Below the pieces are notes generated by a model. That model made no database searches. It worked only from the letters and a program-made list of their open reading frames with translations, and was not told the origin of the DNA. Made by a program: the position numbers and the translations under genes. A stretch of DNA of 45,026 nt from NCBI GenBank assembly GCA_024653775.1, contig JANLHZ010000221.1, positions 1-45,026 on the forward strand, read 5' to 3'. Position 1 is the stretch's first letter, and each line of letters starts with the position of its first letter. This stretch comes from Planctomycetota bacterium (GTDB lineage Bacteria > Planctomycetota > UBA8742 > JACQVU01 > JANLHZ01). Positions 14,523 through 23,500 of this stretch are shown in pieces.

Positions 14523-17500
14523 TCACTGCACCGCGCCGACGCTTGCCGCGGGGAAGCACCTCGTTGACGATCCGGTTACTACGCCGTCGAGGTCTTCGAG
14601 GCGGATTCGTCCGACGCCGCCGTCGCCTCCGATGTTTCCGTTGTTCGCGTCGAGGCCGTTTTTGCCGCCGTCCGCGGATAGCGCGTTCGTCGAGGCGGAA
14701 TCGATGACGATGTTTGCGGCCTGCATCCAGATTCCTCCGCCTGAGCCTCCTCCTCCTCCACCGCCGTCTAAGGTTCCGCTGGCGTTGCCTCCGTTGCCTC
14801 CGTCGCAGTCGATGGCGCCGGCAAATCCGATCACGATCGATCCGATGGAGGTGATGCGGATGCCTCCTCCGCCTGCTCCGCCACCGCCGCCGGTGGTGGC
14901 TAATTCGCCACCGCCACCGCCTCCGCCCGAACCCGCGCGAATTCCAGAGCCGAAAGTGGCGCTTCCGTTGGCGTTTCCGCCGTTCCCGCCACCGCCGCCT
15001 TCGCCGTCGGTTCCGTCGGACCCGAAGCCTCCGCCTCCGCCTCCGTCATCTTTCTGGTTCGCACCGTTGCCGCTACCGTTTCCGGAGCCGCCGCTGCCGT
15101 TGGAGTTGGATCCTCCATTGCCTCCGTTTCCGCCTCCCGCGACTCCGACACCCGCGGCCGGAGTGCCGCCGCTTTCACCGGCGAGGTCGAGGTATCCGTT
15201 TATGGTGACGGAAAGCGTGGCTCTGATGGTAAGTTCGCTGTTCCCGGTTGCGGTGAGGGTGTCGCCTTCCCGGAGTACGAACGAAGTGAAGTTCAGAGTG
15301 GAGACAGCGCTCGTGTCTACTGTGACGACGTACGGATCGCTTCCAGTCTTCGTAACGCCCGCGATCGCTCCGGAGACGTAGGTCGTCGAGTCGAATGCGC
15401 CGTTAGCGCCGGTGCCGCCGGAAATTGAAGTGTAGAAGAATCCACCCGTGAGTGTGAACGACTGCGCGCCGGGGTTCGTGACGACGACGTCGCGATACCC
15501 GAGAGTTCCGTTCGGGACTACAACGGACAATTCCACCGCTGAGACGTACGTCTCGTTCGCGTTGTTCCCTCCGATGGTTACGGCGGAGTTCGGGTGGAAG
15601 CCGTACCCGCGGATCGTGACGGTCTTGCCGCCTCCGGTGGAGTCGTAACTGTCGGTGATCGAAGTGATCGTGGGCGCGGGCGCGCTCGCGTCGTCGCGCA
15701 GGGTGATAGTCGATCCCGTCACGACGCCTAGCTGGGTCACTCTCGAACCGTCGGCGAAGGTCGCGCGGACCCCGACCGGGTTCGACGCGCCTATACCGAC
15801 GAGGGCAGACGCGGGCTGCTGTCCGAGCCATCCGCTTCCGCTGCCTGCGACCTTGTAGATCACGGTTCCGTCGGAGAAATCGCCGTTGTTGTCGAGATCG
15901 ACTTCGAGGAGCGCTCCGAGTGCGTGGACGTCGTTCGCGATGAAGGAGTCGGTTGCGTCTCCGTTGAAGTCGGTGATGAGATTGACCTTCACGAATCCGC
16001 CGCCGAAGCCTGGATTCTCGTAGAGAACGTCTGCGCTGCCCGCGCCGCACGCGACGTAGATATCGAGATCGCCGTCACCGTCGAAGTCAGCGAACGCTGA
16101 GCCTCCCGTGTGGGTCCGGAGTTGATTCATCCCGAGGTTCGAGTGCACCTCGGTGAAACTTTCATTCCCTTCGTTCAGATAGAGCAGCGCTTCCGCGTTG
16201 GCGTCGGTGCCGACGAAGAGATCGAGATCCCCGTCGTTATCGTAGTCGCCCCACGCCACGCCGCTGCACGCCGCGCCGGACTCGACTCCCGCTGCTGCGA
16301 GAACGAAGGTTCCGCCGACGTTCTTGTAAAGTCTGTTCGCGCCGGAACCCGTGCTGACGAAAATATCCATCCAGCCGTCGTTATTGAAATCCCCGACCGC
16401 CGCGGACCTCGAATCGACGGACCCGCTGATTCCGCTGAGACTCGCGACCTCGGTGAAACTCCCGGCGCCGTCGTTCTGGTAAAGAAGGTCTGCGGTGGTC
16501 GTCGCGACGAAGAGATCGACGTAACCGTCGCGGTTGAAATCGATCCACGCCGCGTCGCGGCTCGAAAGCGATGCGGTCATTCCCCTCGCAGCCGCGAAGT
16601 CGGTGAAGTTTCCCGCGCCGTCGTTTATGAAGAGATAGTCGACTCCGTCGCCCGCGAGATAGAAATCGAGGTCCCAGTCGCCGTCGAAGTCCGCCCACGC
16701 GGCTGCGTAACTGTCCTGCGCCTCTACGATGCCTTTCACGGTTGCGACGTTCACGAAGTTCGCGCTGCCGTCGTTTTCGTAAAGGAAATCCTGACCGTGG
16801 TTGCAGACGTAGATGTCGGTGTCGCCGTCGAGGTCGAAGTCGACGAAGACCGCGCCGTAGCCGTCTGCGCTGCCCGTGACGCCTCTGGACGCCGCGACCT
16901 CGGTGAACGTGGAGTTACCGTTATTTTGGTACAGCAGGTCCGCGGCGGACGTCGTGACCATCAGATCGATATCTCCGTCGAGGTCGTAATCAGCCCAGCT
17001 CGCGCCGCGGGTATCGAGGAGACTTCCGAGGCCCGCACCCGCGCTCTGATCGACGAAAACGAGGCCGTCGATGGTGAAGTCCGCGTTCGATTCGTCTGAC
17101 CCGGACTGACCCGCAAGATCAGTCGCGGTGACTCTGATCGTCACTGTGGACGACGTCAGGTTCGCTACCGGGTCCCACAGGTACGACCCGGAGTCCGAAA
17201 TTCCGCTTGCGAGCGCATTGACGTCCGCCGCGAAGCCGTCGGTCGAATACTCGATAGTTACGACGTCCGGCGCGGCTTCGGTCGTCGTCCAGCGAATCTG
17301 GTGAGCGCCGTCGGCGAGGAAGGTTTCGCCGCCGTTCGGGGAGGTCACGGTGACGATCGGTCCTGTGGAGTCGATAGTCAGCGTCGCGTCCGAAAGATCG
17401 CTTCCGCTTAGTCCCGCGCCGTCGGTCGCGGTCACGCGGATCCTTAACGTGCTGCTGTCGATGGACGGAATCGTAACGGCGTGCGAGCCGTCGTCCGCGG

Positions 17501-20500
17501 TCGACGCGGCGAGAGTGAAGAAAGTGAACCCGTCGGTGGTGTACGCGATGCTGACGACGTTTCTGTTCGCGTCGGAGACGTCCCAGGTAATCGTCTCGAC
17601 GTTTCCGCCGCCGAAGTACTCGCCGCCGTTTGGTGAGGTGACAGTCACCGCGGGCGCGGTGGAGTCAACCGCGGACCACGATCCGCCGTGATCGACCCCC
17701 GTGCGACCAACGAGGTCCGTCGCGGTTATCCGAATGCGGAAACTGCTTGTGTCGAGCGCGGGAACCGTCACGCTGTGGCTTCCGTCGTCCGCGGTTCCGG
17801 ACGCGAGTGAAACGTACACGAGACCGTCGGTTGTGTAATCGATGTCGACCGTGCTTTTGTTCGTCTCCGCGGACGCCCACGTGACGAGGAGGGCGGAACC
17901 GCCTGCTAGGATTTCGCCGCCGTTCGGGGAGATCACCGTGGCGATCGGATTCGTCGAATCGATCGTCGCGCCCGCGTTCGAAACGTCCGCGCCTGACCGG
18001 CTGGCGAGGTCGGCCGCGGCGACGCGAATCTCGAAGGTTGCGGAATCTATCGACGGCATAACGACCACCTCGCTACCGTCGTCCGGAGTGCTCGAAAGAA
18101 GGCTCGTGAACGCGGAGCCGTTCAGGGTGTATTCGATGCTCACGGTGCCTTTGTTCGTCTCTACGCAGTTCCAGGTGACGAGATATCCGGAGCCGCCTGA
18201 GATGAATTCGCCGCCGTTCGGGGATGTCACGGTTACGACTGGCGCGGTGGAATCTATCGAGCACGGGCCGTCCGAGAGGTCCGACGCGGAGAGTGCGGCT
18301 TTGTCCGTCGCGGTGATTCTGATCCTGAACGTCGCGAGATCGAGGCTCGGGAGCGTGAACGTGTGAGAGCCGTCGTCCGGAGTAGACGCAACCGTGGTGA
18401 AAGCGACTACGTCGGTGGTGTATTCGATCAGGACGGTGCCCTTGTTCGCGTCTACGCTTGCCCACGTGACTATGAGGGAGCTTCCGCCGCTCAGGTATTC
18501 ACCGCCGTTCGGGTAGAGCAGGTCGATGGTCGGCGCGATTGAATCGATAGTCGCAGGCAAACTCTGGATCACGTTCGACGATTTTCCCGCGAGGTCGAAG
18601 GCGGTGACGCGAATCCTGAAAGTCCCGGAGTTCAGGGACGGAACCGTGACGATCTGCGATCCGTCGTCCGGGGTTCCACTATCAAGGGAAGTGTAAACGA
18701 TCCCGTCGGTAGTGTAGTCGATGTTGACGGTTCCCTTGTTGTTTTCCGTGCTGTTCCAGACGACGTTGATCGCAGTCCCTCCAGCGATGAACTCTCCTCC
18801 AGCGGGAAAGTCCAGCGCCAGCACCGGCGCGGCGGAATCTATGGTCAGCGTCCCGTCCGACTGATCGCTTTCCGTGCGTCCGACCTTATCGGTCGCAGTG
18901 ACGCGAATCCGGAATGACGAAGATTCGATGAACGGAATCGTGACGGATTCGCTTCCGTCGTCAGAAGCGCCCGAGATCAGATTCGTGAAGACCGTGCCGT
19001 TCGTCGCAAAGTCGATGGAGACGGTGTTCTTATTCGTCTCGACGGAATTCCAGGTAACGCTGTAGATCGTCCCGCCTGCGATGTACTCCCCGCCGTTTGG
19101 GGAGGTCAAAGTCACGACGGGCGCGGTGGAATCGATCGTACAGCCGGAATCGCTCAGGTCGCTCGACGATCTGCCCGCCTTGTCGATCGCGGTGACTCTG
19201 ATTTTGAAGTTCGCGACATTCAGCGAAGGAATGGTCACGTTCTCGGTTCCGTCGTCGGGAGTCGAGGCTATCAGGTCGATGAAAGTGGCGTCGTCCGTCG
19301 TATACGCGATCTGGACGACGTCCTTGTTCGTCTCCGTGCTCGTCCACGCGACCTGAAACGTCGAACCGCCGCTGATGAATTCCCCTCCGGCGGGGGACGT
19401 GACGACGACGGAGGGATCCGCGGAGTCTACCGTCGAGGGAGAGTTGCCGATATCGCTGCTCGAAAGCCCCGCGAGGTCGATCGCGGTGACTCTAATCCTG
19501 AACGTAGACGAGTTGAGCGTCGGAACAGTCACGCTCTCAGCTCCATCGTCCGCGACGGAGCTTGCGAGGGACGCGTATGTCACTCCGTCGGTCGTGTACT
19601 CGATGTTCACCCGGTCCTTGTTCGTCTCGGTGCTCGTCCAGGCGACGCTCAGCGCGGTTCCGCCGCTGATGAATTCGCCGCCGTTCGGGGAGGTTACAAG
19701 TACCACCGGCGGGATCGAATCGACTGAGAGCGGAGAGTCCGACATATCCGAACTCGTGCGCCCGACCTTGTCGGAGACTGTCACCCGCAGGCGCGCCGCG
19801 GAAGTATTGAGCGCGGGAATCGTCACGAATTCGCTTCCGTCGTCCGGAACCGACGAGGCGAGACTTACGAACACCACGCCGTCGGTGGTGTAGTCGATCG
19901 ATGCAACGCTCTTGTTGGTCTCAGAGTTCGACCACGTAACTTCGAACGTAGCGCCGCCTTGAATGTATTCGCCGCCGCTGGGCGAGGTCAAAACGACCGC
20001 GGGGTTCGCGGAGTCGATTGTCAGATTCGCGTTGGAAACGCCCGCCCCCGTCCTTCCGGCTTTGTCGGTGACGGTGACGCGAATCCTGAACGTCGATACG
20101 TTGAGCGCGGGCATAGTGACGATCTCTGAGCCATCGTCCGCCGCGAACGCGATGACGCTGACGTAGTTCGTTCCGTCGACGGTGTAATCGATGCTCGCGA
20201 TGTCCTTGTTCGAGTCCGTGCTGGTCCACGCGATCGTATACGCCGCGCCGCCGCTCAGGAATTCGCCGCCATTCGGGGAGGTGACTATCACCGACGGATC
20301 GACGGAATCGAGCGTCGACGGCGAGTCGCTGATGTCTGCTGCGGAGTAGCCCGCGCTGTCGGTCGCGGTGACGCGAATTCGAAACGTGCTCACGTTCAGC
20401 GCGGGCAGAGTCACGGTTTCGCTTCCGTCGTCCGAAATCCCGCTGGCGAGATTCGTGTACGCGAGTCCGTCCGTGGTGTAGTCGATATTGACGACGTCTT

Positions 20501-23500
20501 TGTTATTGTCCGTGGTCGACCAGGTGACGATGAACGGATCGCCGCCGCGGAGGAACTCGCCACCAGCGGGCGAAGTCACGGTTATCGTCGGCGCCAATGA
20601 GTCGATCGTCAGCGCAGCGTCGGAAGTATCGCTTCCCGCGCGCCCGGCTTTGTCGGTGACGGTGACGCGAATCCGGAACGTGGAAACGTTTAGTGACGGA
20701 ATCGTCACGATCTCGGAGCCGTCGTCTTCGGTGGACGAAAGCAGGGTAGTAAACGTCACGCCGTTGGTTGTGTATTCGATTTTCGCGGCGTCCGGATTCG
20801 CATCGACGCTGGTCCAGGTGACGATAAAAGGATCGCCGCCCCGAAGGAACTCGCCGCCATTTGGAGAAGTCACGCTGACCGCGGGCGACGTCGAATCGAT
20901 GGCGAAATCCGCGTCCGAGAGGTCGCTCGCGCTTCTCCCGGCTTTGTCCGTCACAGTAACGCGAATCCTGACGGTTCCTGAATTCAGCGCAGGAAGCGTA
21001 ACCGATTCGCTTCCGTCGTCGTCGGTCGGCGCGAGCAGCGCCAGATACGTCGCGCCATCGGAAGAGTATTCGATGCTTGCGACGTCCCTGTTCGTCTCCG
21101 TCACGGTCCACAGGATCGTCGCGGTCGAACCGCCGCTCAGGAATTCGCCGCCTGCGGGATACGTCACGACGACCGCTGGATTCGCAGCGTCGATGGTAAG
21201 CGGACCGCCAGAGAGGTCCGAGCCGCTGAATCCCGCGTCGTCCGTAGCCGTGACGCGAATCCGGAAAGTGCTCGTGCCGAGCGACGGAACCGTGACGACC
21301 GTGGCACCGTCGTCCGGAGTTCCGGCAGATAGAAGGACGTAGCTGATTCCGTCGGTGGTGTAGTGGATATCTACAAGCCCTTTGTTGCTTTCGACGCTGG
21401 TCCACGTAACGTTCAGCGCGCCCGCGCCGCTTATAAATTCGCCTCCCGCGGGAGACGTCACCGTCACTACTGGCGGAGAGGAATCGACGACGATCCCGCT
21501 GTTCGACCCGCCAATCCCGCTGCGCATGGCTTTGTCAGTAGCGGTAACTCTGATCTTGAACGACGGGCTGTTGATCGAAGGAACGATCACCGTTTCTTCG
21601 CCGTCGTCGTCGATCGACGAGGCAAGACTTACGAACGCGACGCCGTTCGTGGTGTAATCGATCGATACCGCGTTCGCGTTCGCGTCAGCGGTGGACCACG
21701 TCACCGTCAGAGGATCGCCGCCTCGGAGGATTTCGCCTCCGCTTGGCGAAACAAGCGTGACGACCGGCGCGGTCGAGTCTACCGTGAACGCGCCCGCGGA
21801 AATATCGCTGTGCGTCTTCCCGACCTTGTCGGTCGCAGTCACCCTGATCGCCATCGACGAAGTGTTCAGCGCGGGAATCGTTACCGTCTCGCTTCCGTCG
21901 TCCGCAGTAGACGCGACAAGCGCAACGAAAGTGCTTCCGTCGACGGTGTATTCGATCGACGCGACGTCCCTGTTCGCCTCGGAGGTGGTCCATGTGACCT
22001 GAAAGGACGCGCCGCCACTGATGATCTCGCCGCCCGAAGGCGATGTGACGCTGACGACGGGCGGGGTCGAATCGACCGTCATCGTCTGATCCATAACGTC
22101 GACGCCGGAGTTTCCCGCGAGGTCCGTGGCGGTAACGCGAAGACGAAACGCGCTCGTGTTCAGCGCGGGAACCGTAATCGTATGCGCGCCGTCGTCGGGA
22201 GTTCCGGTTTGTAGCGCGATGTAGTTGACGCCGTTCGTGGTGTATTCGATGTCCACCGCGTTTTTGTTCGCTTCTGCGCTGTTCCAGGAAATCGCAAGAG
22301 TCTGCCCGCCCGCGATGAATCCTCCGCCCGAAGGCGACGTCAGCGTCACTACCGGCGCCGAATTGTCGATGCTGAAGGTTCCGGTTCCGCTCGCGGCGCC
22401 CGTCGCGGCGTCCGACGGAATCACGCGCACTTCGAGATCGCTCGCCTCCACGTTCGGCTGGTCGGACCCGCTCTTCCACACAAGAGAATACCCCGCCGCG
22501 GGAGCGAGTCCGATGGTCTGCCCGGAGACCGTCGCGGCTTTCCAGGCCCCGCCTGCCGAGCCGCCGCGGTATTGCACCTGAAGGTTGATGAAATGGCCGT
22601 CAACGTCGAAGAGATCGAACGCGACCAGAACGTCTCCGGACTGAAGACCCGCGATGCTCTCTACGCTAGCCGACGGGCTTGAGTTGAGCGCGCCCGCGGT
22701 GTTGTCGACGCTGAAGTTCGAGGTCTCCGCGTACTCGCCGCTCTGACTATCGGACGGACGAATGCGAAGTCTGACGTTGCCGGACGCTATCGGCCCGATC
22801 TGCGCCGAGTTCCAGACAAACGTGTGCGTAACGCCTGACGGACTCGACGCGAGATTCGCTACGCCGTCGCCTCCCGCGCCCATCGCGGCGAGGGAGTAGT
22901 TGACGCCTGCGTCGGTGGAATACTCCGCGAGAACCTGACAATCGTGGCTTTCCGCGTCGAAGAGTCTGTACGTCAGCGAGACGGTAAGCTGCTGCACGCC
23001 CGCGGGATCGTCGATCTCGATTTCCGGCGCGAGCGAATTGTCGATCGCGAACGCGTTCGTGGTTTTACTCTCGCCTATGCCGCCCGCGTCCGACGGCGTG
23101 AGTCTCAGGACAGCCGCGGTCACCTTGGAAGGAGCGTCCGCGAACGAGTCCCACACGAAGACGTGCGAGAATCCGCTCGAAGCGGTGCCGAGTCCGGACG
23201 CGCCTTCGCTCGCTGGATGAGTCGACTCCGTCGCGGCTCCGAACGTAACTCCGCCATCGATGGAAAACTCCACGAAGATCGAAGCCGGGTCCGCGTTCGA
23301 ATCCGAAAGCTCGTAGTAGAGGAAAACGTCTGCGCGCTGATCGTCCGCGATAGTTTCGAGAACCACGCCGGGAGCGCCATTGTTGTCTACGGTGAAATTC
23401 ATCGTGGAGTCTTCCGTGCCGACTCCCGAATTATCGGATGGAATGATTCGGACGCGGGCGTTTTCATTCCGGACGCCTCCGATGTCCGCCATAGAATTCC

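Noticed and set aside
14440-15381. 313-codon proline-rich frame on the plus strand
   Set aside because: It is the complement of the glycine-rich tail of the giant gene (GGN codons read as CCN); no start site support.
16110-17099. 329-codon frame on the plus strand
   Set aside because: Shadow of the FG-GAP repeats of the giant gene; it shows the same periodicity.
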